DNA of 36,467 nucleotides from Roseomonas sp. (GTDB taxonomy: Bacteria > Pseudomonadota > Alphaproteobacteria > Acetobacterales > Acetobacteraceae). The notes under the pieces are model-generated. The model saw nothing but the letters and a program-made list of their open reading frames with translations. It searched no databases and was not told the DNA's origin. Positions 9,707 through 18,190 of the stretch are shown one piece after another. Made by a program: the position numbers and the translations under genes. The DNA lies in the NCBI GenBank assembly GCA_020249825.1, contig JADCEX010000131.1, positions 1 to 36,467 of the forward strand, written 5' to 3'. The stretch's first letter is position 1. Each line of letters begins with the position of its first letter.

Positions 9707-9996
9707 CCACCGCGCCACGTTTTGCCCCCGGCGCGCGAGTGCGCGTGAAGGATGATTGGCCGGAAACCCGCGGCCCCTGCCATATCCGCACGCCTCATTA
9801 TGTGCGCGGGCGGCTCGGCCGCGTGGTGCGCCCGCTGGGTGCCTTCCCGAATCCGGAGGATTTGGCCTTTGCCCGCCCCGCGCCGCGCCGGCAGCTCTAC
9901 CACGTGCTGTTCGAACAGCCGCCCATTTGGAATGAGGGTAAGGCCGGCGATACGGTGATGGTGGAGATCTTCGAACATTGGTTGGAGGAAGCCTGA
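9703..9996 (+). CDS. Nitrile hydratase beta-subunit C-terminal (SH3-like) half protein
   Basis: PRFAPGARVRVKDDWPETRGPCHIRTPHYVRGRLGRVVRPLGAFPNPEDLA...QLYHVLFEQPPIW...VMVEIFEHWLEEA matches the NHase beta C-terminal barrel. Confidence 0.88.
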   Translation: MTTAPRFAPGARVRVKDDWPETRGPCHIRTPHYVRGRLGRVVRPLGAFPNPEDLAFARPAPRRQLYHVLFEQPPIWNEGKAGDTVMVEIFEHWLEEA

Positions 9997-9997
9997 C

Positions 9998-10579
9998 ATG
10001 GCCGCCCCCCCTTCTGGCGCGAGCCTCGCGCTGCTGGATAAGCTGGTTGCTGCCCTTGGTGCCAAGGGATTGGTGAGTGAAACCGAAATCGCCGAGCGTC
10101 AGGCGATCACCGATCGCGCCAGCCCTGAGATTGGCGCGCGCATGGTGGCCCGCGCCTGGACTGACCCTGACTATTACGCGATGCTGATGCGTGATGGGAA
10201 AGCAGCGGCCGAGACGATGGGCGCTTCCATGGCTGGCGCGCCGGAATTGGGTGTCTTGGAAAACACGCCAAAGCAGCATCATTTGGTGGTCTGTACGCTC
10301 TGTTCCTGTTACCCGCGGGCACTTCTGGGCTATCCGCCTGGTTGGTACAAATCCTTCGCCTATCGGTCACGCGCTGTGCGCGAACCGCGCGCGGTGTTGG
10401 CGGAATGGGGCACGCAAATCCCCGATGATGTGGAAATCCGCGTGGTGGATAGCACGGCGGATTACCGCTGGATGGTGCTGCCGATGCGGCCCGCTGGGAC
10501 TGAGGGGTGGAGCGTGGAGAAGCTGGCGGCGATTGTGACGCGGGATGCTTTGGTTGGGGTGGCGGTGCCGCGGGTGTGA
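9998..10579 (+). CDS. Nitrile hydratase alpha-subunit family protein (Co-type metal motif VCTLCSC)
   Basis: VVCTLCSCYPRALLGYPPGWYKSFAYRSRAVREPRAVLAEWG is the NHase alpha metal-claw region; CTLCSC is the cobalt-type variant. Confidence 0.93.
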   Translation: MAAPPSGASLALLDKLVAALGAKGLVSETEIAERQAITDRASPEIGARMVARAWTDPDYYAMLMRDGKAAAETMGASMAGAPELGVLENTPKQHHLVVCTLCSCYPRALLGYPPGWYKSFAYRSRAVREPRAVLAEWGTQIPDDVEIRVVDSTADYRWMVLPMRPAGTEGWSVEKLAAIVTRDALVGVAVPRV

Positions 10580-10705
10580 GGCCCTTTGGTAATCCTAGCT
10601 CAAAGCCTTGAAATGCTAAAACTATCGTCATACTCATAGCCTGTCTTAATGATTTGGTAATTGCGTGGAAGTAGCTTGGCGTTATGTCGAAGGAACGTGC
10701 TGGTC

Positions 10706-11590
10706 GTGTCTAGTCAAGTTGATCCTTCAGAACTTGCGCTCGTATTTCTCCATCTGCCGAAGACCGGAGGGACTACCCTGCATCATCATTTTTCAGCCCA
10801 TTTCACCCCGGAAGAAACATGCCCCGAGCGGCATTCAAATCTGAAGTCCTATAGCGTGGATGAACTGCGTCAGTGGCGGTTTTTTTTCGGCCATTTCAAC
10901 GCGGATGAGATCAGGCGAATTCCAAGGCCACTTTTTGTCGTGACTGTATTGCGCGATCCGATCAACCGGCAGCTTTCCAACTACTATTTCTGGAAACGGC
11001 ATAAAGCCGATTATATTGAATTGAGTGGCCTGATCGGCCTGCAAATCACCAAGGCCGGAACGCTGCTCGATTTCTTGCGCAGTGATAACCCGCATATCTT
11101 TCCAGCGGCCACCAATTGGATGACTTCTCAATTGGCAGGCGCAGTCTTGGCGACGCCAGATGGATACGCCTTGATAAGGGACGGCGAACAGACTGGGTGG
11201 TTGTCTGAAGCGCAACTTGTCAGCCGCGCACTACAGAACCTTCTGTCTTTCGATGTCTTTGGTGATATCTCTCAACTCGCAGTTGTATATGGCACGGTTG
11301 CTCAAAAATTCGGGATGGCACCGCTTAGCGAGGTCGCGCGCCTGAACGCCAGAGAAGACGCGCACGAATTGATGGACCCCTACGTCCCGGAACCGATCAC
11401 GCCGGAAATCCAGTCGCTACTTGAGGAGAAGACCCGCCTTGATCGGGTGCTTTACAAGCTTGCGCGCGGTCATTGGGATTTATGTTTTGATGAAGTAACG
11501 TACAACAAAAAGAGCAAGGAGAATTTTCTTCCTCTCAAAAATGCACCAGGCAAGCGCTCATTGCAAGAATGGTATGCGTCCTTGGTTTAG
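10706..11590 (+). CDS. Sulfotransferase family protein (PAPS-binding P-loop HLPKTGGTT)
   Basis: ORF frame 10661..11590; LVFLHLPKTGGTTLHHHF, FVVTVLRDPINRQLSNYYFW. Start uncertain (TTG 10661, GTG 10697 or GTG 10706; AAGGA precedes 10706). Confidence 0.8.
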   Translation: MSSQVDPSELALVFLHLPKTGGTTLHHHFSAHFTPEETCPERHSNLKSYSVDELRQWRFFFGHFNADEIRRIPRPLFVVTVLRDPINRQLSNYYFWKRHKADYIELSGLIGLQITKAGTLLDFLRSDNPHIFPAATNWMTSQLAGAVLATPDGYALIRDGEQTGWLSEAQLVSRALQNLLSFDVFGDISQLAVVYGTVAQKFGMAPLSEVARLNAREDAHELMDPYVPEPITPEIQSLLEEKTRLDRVLYKLARGHWDLCFDEVTYNKKSKENFLPLKNAPGKRSLQEWYASLV

Positions 11591-11937
11591 TGGCGAAACT
11601 GGTCAGTGAGGCGGCGTAGCCCACAACCCGTGAACCAAACCATCACTGCCCTGCCAGCAATCAGCAGCATATGACTAAAGGGCACCGCTGCCGTCATGGT
11701 CTGCGCGCCGGAAAGGGCGCCCAGCAGCAAAAGCGGATTCATGCGCAGCATCTAGCGCCCTGCAAATAGCGCAACGAATTGCGGCATCAGTGTCACGAAA
11801 GCCACGGCAATCAGCAGGCCCATGCCCACTTCCCGCACCGCCTCCACAAATACAGGGCCAGCATGCAGGCCGATCATGCCGACAAATCCAGCCAGGGACA
11901 TCAGGGCAGAAAACGCTAACTCAAAGTGATCCAGCGT
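11587..11937 (-). pseudogene. Decayed C-terminal fragment of an AspT/YidE/YbjL-type antiporter
   Basis: Minus-strand conceptual translation ELAFSALMSLAGFVGMIGLHAGPVFVEAVREVGMGLLIAVAFVTLMPQFVALFAGR*MLRMNPLLLLGALSGAQTMTAAVPFSHMLLIAGRAVMVWF; internal TAG (plus-strand cta at 11752-11754), no intact ORF. Confidence 0.7.
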
Positions 11938-12130
11938 TCAGGAAGCAAAGCAGCGTGGGCCATTAGATCAACGCAAAACCATCTTCAACCAACTGCTCAC
12001 CCGTCGTCGCATGGCTGAGGTAGAGGATTTCTGATTCAGCTTCATCTCCCTTGGGGTTAGGCTGGTCCAGATTCATCCCTTATTCCACTTATTGATTTAG
12101 CCACATGGGCGCTGATCCCGAAAAGAAGCC

Positions 12131-12688
12131 TCACCACCAGGGAATCGCGGACCCTTCTGGCGGTTCAACGCGAAACACATTCAACTGCATTGCCAGCAGC
12201 GAATAATAACCGATCAGCCCTGTCAGTTCGACAGCCCCCTTGTCGCCCAGCAGATCGCGTACCGGCTGGTAAAGCGCATCAGGCGCCTTGCCCGTGCGTA
12301 GTACGGCGCGCACAAATTCCACCACCACCCGATCAGCATCGGAATCGAAGGGGATTTTTTCTGAATCTCGCCCGATTGCCGCAATCACCGCCGCAGGTAC
12401 GCCCTGCTTTTCGGCAATCGGCGCATGGGCAAACCATTCATAGGCCGCCTTCCAATGATGGCCGACGCATAGAATGGCCAGTTCCCGCAAGCGCATCGGC
12501 ACGCTGCATTCAAAGCGCACAAAAACGCCAAGCTGTTCCACCCGCGCGCAAAGCTCAGGACTTGTAATCAGCGCCTGGAAGGGGCCTTTCACACCGCCGC
12601 GCGCGCCGGACGTCATCCGATCCCAGACCGCCTGCTGCGCCGCATCCAGGCTTTCGCGCGTTTGCGCGGGCAGGCGCGGCGCGCTCAT
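12131..12688 (-). CDS. Carboxymuconolactone decarboxylase-like protein (lacks CxxC)
   Basis: AhpD-fold type sequence MRLRELAILCVGHHWKAAYEWFAHAPIAEKQGVPAAVIAAI; overlaps the LLM oxidoreductase gene by 4 nt. Confidence 0.82.
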   Translation of the reverse strand: MSAPRLPAQTRESLDAAQQAVWDRMTSGARGGVKGPFQALITSPELCARVEQLGVFVRFECSVPMRLRELAILCVGHHWKAAYEWFAHAPIAEKQGVPAAVIAAIGRDSEKIPFDSDADRVVVEFVRAVLRTGKAPDALYQPVRDLLGDKGAVELTGLIGYYSLLAMQLNVFRVEPPEGSAIPWW

Positions 12689-13680
12689 TCCGCGGCGGCC
12701 GCGACGGCGGGATAGGCGCCGAAATGGGGCATGATTTCCCGCGCGAAGCCGCGGAGATTGGCAACCGATGCATTAGGGTCCACGATCAGGATGGTCGCCA
12801 CCCCGCCGGCCTTGAGCTTTTCGATGCGCGCGATGATTTCTGCCGGCGTGCCCAGCAGTGGCGCATCATCGGTTTCAATACTGTCGGCACGCTTGCCCTT
12901 ATGCAGATCACCAATCACGCCAACTACGCGCCGACGCACCTCATAAGCGGCAGCGCGTTCTTCTTCCGAATGGATCATCTGCAGCGCGCGCGCCACCGCG
13001 ACATCATGCGGCTGCCAGGCGCGACCCTGCTTTTCGCATTCCTCACGGAAAATGCCCACACGTTCGATGATCTGATCAACGGATGCCAATTGATCAAGCA
13101 GCAGGTTAAAGCCTTCTCGCGCGGCGCGGCGAATGCTCTCCTCACTGCCGGCAGCCAGCCAGAAGGGTGGATGCGGGCGCTGCGCTACCGCAGGTTCCAC
13201 CACGATATTCTCATAATGCCAGCGCTTGCCATGATGGCTGAAGCGATCTTCCGAGGTCCAGGCCTTGCGGATCACTTCAATCGCTTCGTCAAAACGTTCG
13301 GTCGCTTCTTCGGGCGGGATGCAGAAGCCGCTGAATTCAGAGGCTCGATACCCCTTGCCCACGCCAAAATCGAAGCGCCCGCCGGAGAGCAGATCAAGTG
13401 TCGCGGCCTGTTCAGCAATCAACACGGGATTATGCCAGGGCAGCACCACCACCGCCGTACCAAGCCTGATACGTTCTGTCTTTGCCGCAAGGTAGGACAG
13501 CAAGGTCATGGAGGCAGAAACCTGCCCCTGGCCGGTGAAGTGGTGTTCCACCATGAACATATGCGCAAAGCCAAGCCTTTCGGCTTCCTGCACATAGTCA
13601 ATGAAATCCTTATAGCTATGGCTATCACCAAGGCCGACCGAACGCTTTGTCCGCGCCCCTCCAAACAGACCAAAGCGCAT
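12685..13680 (-). CDS. LLM class flavin-dependent oxidoreductase
   Basis: Luciferase-like: AERLGFAHMFMVEHHF, RIRLGTAVVVLPWHNPVLIAEQAATLDLLSGGRFDFGVGKGYRASEF. Confidence 0.92.
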   Translation of the reverse strand: MRFGLFGGARTKRSVGLGDSHSYKDFIDYVQEAERLGFAHMFMVEHHFTGQGQVSASMTLLSYLAAKTERIRLGTAVVVLPWHNPVLIAEQAATLDLLSGGRFDFGVGKGYRASEFSGFCIPPEEATERFDEAIEVIRKAWTSEDRFSHHGKRWHYENIVVEPAVAQRPHPPFWLAAGSEESIRRAAREGFNLLLDQLASVDQIIERVGIFREECEKQGRAWQPHDVAVARALQMIHSEEERAAAYEVRRRVVGVIGDLHKGKRADSIETDDAPLLGTPAEIIARIEKLKAGGVATILIVDPNASVANLRGFAREIMPHFGAYPAVAAAAE

Positions 13681-13861
13681 GGCAAGACCCTCCTGATCAG
13701 GAAGTCGTATTTTGAGGCTTCAGGCCGCCGCGGTAAAGGGGTTTGTGGCATTGTTTTTCTTGAACAAATTTCAGCCTTTTGCCCTGTAGTGGCCCTGGCC
13801 GGTTGCCAGTCAGGCCAAAGCCTGCCCAAACTTGGCTCGGAAACTGTTCAGGAAAACGCCC

Positions 13862-14644
13862 ATGGAATGGCACCCCAAGCCGCTTGACCCCGGCATGATC
13901 ACCCTGCACCGCCGTGGCAAGGGCGAACCACTCATGCTGCTGCATTGCCTTGGCATGTCCTGGCGCTTTTGGGATGTGCTGGAACCGCTGACAGATCGCT
14001 TTGAGCTGATCGCCTATTCCTTCCCGGGCCATCACGATACCCCGCTGCCTGGCCATCAATACGGCGTCCCGGAATTGACCGAGCAATTGCGTGCTGTTGC
14101 GCACCGCGAAGGGCTTTCGCAGTTTCACCTGATGGGTATTTCGCTTGGCGGAAGTGTGGCGCAGCATTTCGCCGGTACCTATCCCGATATGGTGGATAAG
14201 CTGATCCTGGCTGATTGCACGCCGCGTTATGATGATGACAGCCGCGCCAATTGGCCGGTGCGCGCAGCGGCGGCGCGCAAGGATGGCGTTGCATCACTGG
14301 TGCCGACCCTGATGAAAACCTGGTTCAGCCCGAATACGCTGGCCGCCGATGGCCCCAATGTGCGTTTTGCCAAGGCAACGCTGGAAGCCTGCTCGGGCGA
14401 AGGCTATGCACTGGCCTGCGAAGCACTCGCGACCCTTGATGCGCGGGAAGAAACCAAGCGCGTCAAGGCGCCAACGCTGATCCTGGTGGGTTCCGAAGAA
14501 CGGAAATCCTTCCAGGATGCGGCTGATTGGATGCAGGCCACGATCCCTGGCAGCCGCAAGGTGACTGTGCCGGATGCGGGCCATGCTTCGGTGCGCGATC
14601 AGCCGGATTTCGTTGTGCGGACGCTCCGCGACTTTCTGGGCTGA
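13862..14644 (+). CDS. Alpha/beta fold hydrolase
   Basis: LMLLHCLGMSWRFWD, HLMGISLGGSVAQHFA nucleophile elbow (GxSxGG), PDAGHASVRDQPDF. Alternative upstream ATG at 13832. Confidence 0.9.
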   Translation: MEWHPKPLDPGMITLHRRGKGEPLMLLHCLGMSWRFWDVLEPLTDRFELIAYSFPGHHDTPLPGHQYGVPELTEQLRAVAHREGLSQFHLMGISLGGSVAQHFAGTYPDMVDKLILADCTPRYDDDSRANWPVRAAAARKDGVASLVPTLMKTWFSPNTLAADGPNVRFAKATLEACSGEGYALACEALATLDAREETKRVKAPTLILVGSEERKSFQDAADWMQATIPGSRKVTVPDAGHASVRDQPDFVVRTLRDFLG

Positions 14645-14647
14645 CCC

Positions 14648-16330
14648 ATGGCGCAACAGGCGGCGAAGCCGGGACGCTGGCCGCAATATCTGCCCGTGGC
14701 GGGTGTCGTCGCCGGCTTTCTGCTGGTGATTGGCCCGTTACTGGCAACGGTTTTGCGCAGCCTTTTGGTGTTTGAAGGGGATGATGCGCGGCTTTCGCTT
14801 CATCATTTTATCCGCATCTTCAAGGACCCTGCCATCCATGCGGCGCTTGGCAATACGCTGATTTGCGGCCTTGCCACCACCTTCTTCAGCCTGATCCTTG
14901 GCTTTACCTTGGCCTGGCTTGTGGCGCGCACCGATATGCCAGGGCGGCAATGGTTTGAAGTGGGCAATCTTATTCCCTTTTTTCTCTCGCCCTATGTGGG
15001 CGCCATCAGTTGGATTTATTTGGCCGCGCCCAATAGTGGCCTTGCGATCAATTTCTTCAAGGATCACTTCGGCGTCGACCTTTCCTTCATCAATATCTAC
15101 AGCCTGCCTGGCGTGATTTGGGTCTTGACCATCTTCTACACGCCCTATGTCTATCTTTTCGTCATCGCGCCCCTGCGCCGCATGGATGCCGCGCTTGAGG
15201 ACGCCGCCCGCGTGCATGGCGCTGGCTTCTGGTTCACGCTTCGCCATGTGACGCTTCCCTTACTGAGCCCTGCATTGTTATCCGGCGCCTTGGTGGTTTT
15301 CGTGACCAGCGCTGGGCTTTTTGATGTGCCGCTGGCGCTTGCCTCACCAAGCGGCATCCGCACCATGCCGACCGAGATTTTTGCCTCGGTTCAATACCCA
15401 TCCGATTTTGGCCGTGCGGCTGCCTTTGGCGTGATTGTGCTTTGCGTGACAGTGCTTTTGGCCTTGTTGCAGCGCCGCTACCTGGCTGGTCGGCGTTATG
15501 AAACCGTCACGGGCAAGGGCTATCGCCCCAGGCTTCTGGCGCTTGGCACCTGGGGGCGCGCTGCGGCGCTGGCCTTTCAATGCTTCTATATCGGCATCGG
15601 CGTGATCCTGCCGACTATTGCCCTGGTCTTGGTATCGCTCACACGGCTTTGGACCGGGCGCTTTGTTCCGGCGCGCGCCTCGCTCGCGAATTATGAATAT
15701 GTGCTGTTCAATTACCAGCTTACGCAACAGGCCATCATCAATAGCCTGATCCTGGCTGTGGTTGGTGCCACCTTGGGTGTTGGTCTCAGTGTCTTGCAAG
15801 CCTATTACCTCAATCGCGGCGCGCCAAAGCGGAGATCCTTCGCGGATGCGGTGCTGTCGCTGCCGCTTGGCATCCCCGGCATTATCCTGGGGCTTGGCTT
15901 CCTGATCCTTGCGGTGCGTACACCGCTTTACAGCACGCTCACGATTGTGCTGATCGCCTATATTGCGCGCTTTTTCCCCTTCGCAACGCGCACCATCTCG
16001 GCCATGTTCGGCTCGCTCAACCCTGAATTGGAACAAAGCGCACGCGCCGCCGGGGCAAGCTGGGCGGAGACCTTGCGCCATATCATCCTGCCACTGCTGC
16101 GCCCGGCCCTGATTGCCGCCTGGATTATGCTGTTCGTGATTTTCATTCGTGAACTGGGCGCCACCGTCCTACTTTATGCGCAGGGCACTGAAACCATCAG
16201 CGTGGTGCTGGTTGTCTTGAGTGATCGCAGCTTTGGTTATGCGGCCGCCCTTGCCATGGTGCAGCTAATTCTGCTGCTGGGGGCCTTCGCCATCATGCGC
16301 GCCACTAAGACCAGCATTGTGCAGTCATGA
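14648..16330 (+). CDS. Iron(III)-type ABC transporter permease (fused two-domain, FbpB-like)
   Basis: 560 aa with two permease domains; EAA loops LEDAARVHGAGFWFTLRHVTLPLLSPALLSG and LEQSARAAGASWAETLRHIILPLLRPALIAA. Confidence 0.93.
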   Translation: MAQQAAKPGRWPQYLPVAGVVAGFLLVIGPLLATVLRSLLVFEGDDARLSLHHFIRIFKDPAIHAALGNTLICGLATTFFSLILGFTLAWLVARTDMPGRQWFEVGNLIPFFLSPYVGAISWIYLAAPNSGLAINFFKDHFGVDLSFINIYSLPGVIWVLTIFYTPYVYLFVIAPLRRMDAALEDAARVHGAGFWFTLRHVTLPLLSPALLSGALVVFVTSAGLFDVPLALASPSGIRTMPTEIFASVQYPSDFGRAAAFGVIVLCVTVLLALLQRRYLAGRRYETVTGKGYRPRLLALGTWGRAAALAFQCFYIGIGVILPTIALVLVSLTRLWTGRFVPARASLANYEYVLFNYQLTQQAIINSLILAVVGATLGVGLSVLQAYYLNRGAPKRRSFADAVLSLPLGIPGIILGLGFLILAVRTPLYSTLTIVLIAYIARFFPFATRTISAMFGSLNPELEQSARAAGASWAETLRHIILPLLRPALIAAWIMLFVIFIRELGATVLLYAQGTETISVVLVVLSDRSFGYAAALAMVQLILLLGAFAIMRATKTSIVQS

Positions 16331-16346
16331 AATCGGATAGCTCCCC

Positions 16347-17438
16347 ATGAAGGCAACGCCCCCTTTCCTGAGTGTTACCGGGCTTGAGAAAAGCTATGGC
16401 CCGCTCAAGGCCGTGAATGGTGTTTCCCTGACGGTGGAGGAAGGCCATACGCTTGCGCTTTTGGGGCCGAGTGGCTGCGGCAAGACCACCATGCTCCGCT
16501 GCATTGCCGGGCTTGAAACGCCTGAAGCCGGCCGCATCGAAATCGGCGATGTCTGTGTTTTTGATGCCGCGCAGCGCATCAATCTGCAACCGGAAGCGCG
16601 CGGGCTTGGCATTGTGTTCCAATCCTACGCCGTCTGGCCGCATATGACTGTGGCGGAAAATGTCGGCTTTCCGCTCAAGGTCAGGAAAATCGGCAGTACG
16701 GAACGTGATCAGCGTGTCGCACGCATCCTGGATATTGTCGGGCTCGGCGCTTGGCATGACCGTCCAGCCACTAATCTTTCCGGCGGCCAGCAGCAGCGCG
16801 TGGCGCTGGCGCGCGCCCTGATCCATGAGCCGCGCTTGGTGTTGTTCGATGAAGCATTGTCCAATCTTGACGCGCAGCTTCGCGAACAGATGCGGCTGGA
16901 ACTGAACTTACTCCAGGATAGGCTTGGCTTCACCGCGATTTACGTGACGCATGATCAGGCAGAGGCCTTCGGCCTTGCCGAGCATATCGTGGTGATGAAT
17001 AAGGGCCGTATCGAAACCCAAGGCCCGCCGCGGCGGATTTTTCATGAACCCGATACGGCCTTTGTTGCGCGGTTTCTGGGCTTTAATTTATTGCCTGGCA
17101 GTATCACGAGGTTGGACGGTGCGCAGGCGGAAGTCACGCTTGCGGGCGGTGCCCGCATTCGCGGCCATATCCCAGCCAAAGCAGGCAAACTTACCGAAGG
17201 CGATGCCGCGATTGCCTGCATCCGCAAGGAACATGTGCAGCTGAGCGCGACGCCCGGCAGCATAATGGCGCGTATTCGCGGGTCATCCTTTCTTGGTCTT
17301 GCTGATGAATTCATCCTGGATTTCGGCGGGCAGGAATTGCGCGCCATCCAGCATTTTCCCGAAGCCCGCGCAGATATGATGGTGGGTGTGGATATCCCAT
17401 CTGCCCATTGCGTGATCCTGCCGCCAGAAGATCAATAG
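16347..17438 (+). CDS. ABC transporter ATP-binding protein (FbpC/PotA-like)
   Basis: Walker A GPSGCGKTTML, signature NLSGGQQQRVALARAL, Walker B LVLFDEALSNLD, C-terminal TOBE-like region. Confidence 0.95.
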   Translation: MKATPPFLSVTGLEKSYGPLKAVNGVSLTVEEGHTLALLGPSGCGKTTMLRCIAGLETPEAGRIEIGDVCVFDAAQRINLQPEARGLGIVFQSYAVWPHMTVAENVGFPLKVRKIGSTERDQRVARILDIVGLGAWHDRPATNLSGGQQQRVALARALIHEPRLVLFDEALSNLDAQLREQMRLELNLLQDRLGFTAIYVTHDQAEAFGLAEHIVVMNKGRIETQGPPRRIFHEPDTAFVARFLGFNLLPGSITRLDGAQAEVTLAGGARIRGHIPAKAGKLTEGDAAIACIRKEHVQLSATPGSIMARIRGSSFLGLADEFILDFGGQELRAIQHFPEARADMMVGVDIPSAHCVILPPEDQ

Positions 17439-18190
17439 GCTGTCAGGCCACCATCCACTGGCAGGATCTGACCTGTCACCGCAGCAGCCAAGGGGCTCAC
17501 CAGATAGGCGACGGCGGCAGCCACTTCCTCAGCGGTTGGGAAGCGGCCAGTTGGGATGCGGTCCAGCATGCGTTGGCGCCGCGCAGGGTCCGCCAAAATA
17601 CGCGTGCGTGATGGCGTCAGCACCGTACCAGGCGCTACGGCATTTACGCGTATGCCCTTGGCGGCCCATTCAATCGCCAGCGCGCGGGTCATTTGCACAA
17701 TACCGCCCTTGGAAATGCTATAGACGGAACGATCCGCAATGCCGATCAGCCCATGGGTGGAAGCGATGCTGACAATTGCGCCTGGCCGTCCCGCGGCGAT
17801 ACAGCGCGCGGCCATGCGCGCGGCAAGAAAATAGCTGCCTTTCAAATTCACATCCATCACCTGATCATATTCATCCCAGCTGACATCAATTACTGGCTTG
17901 TTCAGCGTGCAGCCGGCATTATTCACCAAAACACCAATGGGGCCGAAGGCAGCCTCGGCCCTCTCCATCAGGGCGTTGATACTGCCTTCTTCGAGCAGAT
18001 TGAGCGGCAATCCCAGCGCGCGCCGGCCGCGCGCTTCAATACCTGCAATGGTTTCCACCAGACTTTCGGTTGCAAGGTCAGTGACAATGACGTCATGGCC
18101 CGCTTCAGCCAAGGCCCAGGCGGTGGCTTGGCCAATACCCTCGGTAGCGCCGGTGACGATAGCGGTCTTGGTAGGGAGTGGATCATTCAT
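17432..18190 (-). CDS. SDR family oxidoreductase
   Basis: TAIVTGATEGIGQATAWALAEAG, VNNAGC, YSISKGGIVQMTRALAIEWAAKGIRVNAVAPGTV, PVDGG; start MNDPLPTK overlaps the upstream stop (ATGA). Confidence 0.93.
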   Translation of the reverse strand: MNDPLPTKTAIVTGATEGIGQATAWALAEAGHDVIVTDLATESLVETIAGIEARGRRALGLPLNLLEEGSINALMERAEAAFGPIGVLVNNAGCTLNKPVIDVSWDEYDQVMDVNLKGSYFLAARMAARCIAAGRPGAIVSIASTHGLIGIADRSVYSISKGGIVQMTRALAIEWAAKGIRVNAVAPGTVLTPSRTRILADPARRQRMLDRIPTGRFPTAEEVAAAVAYLVSPLAAAVTGQILPVDGGLTAY

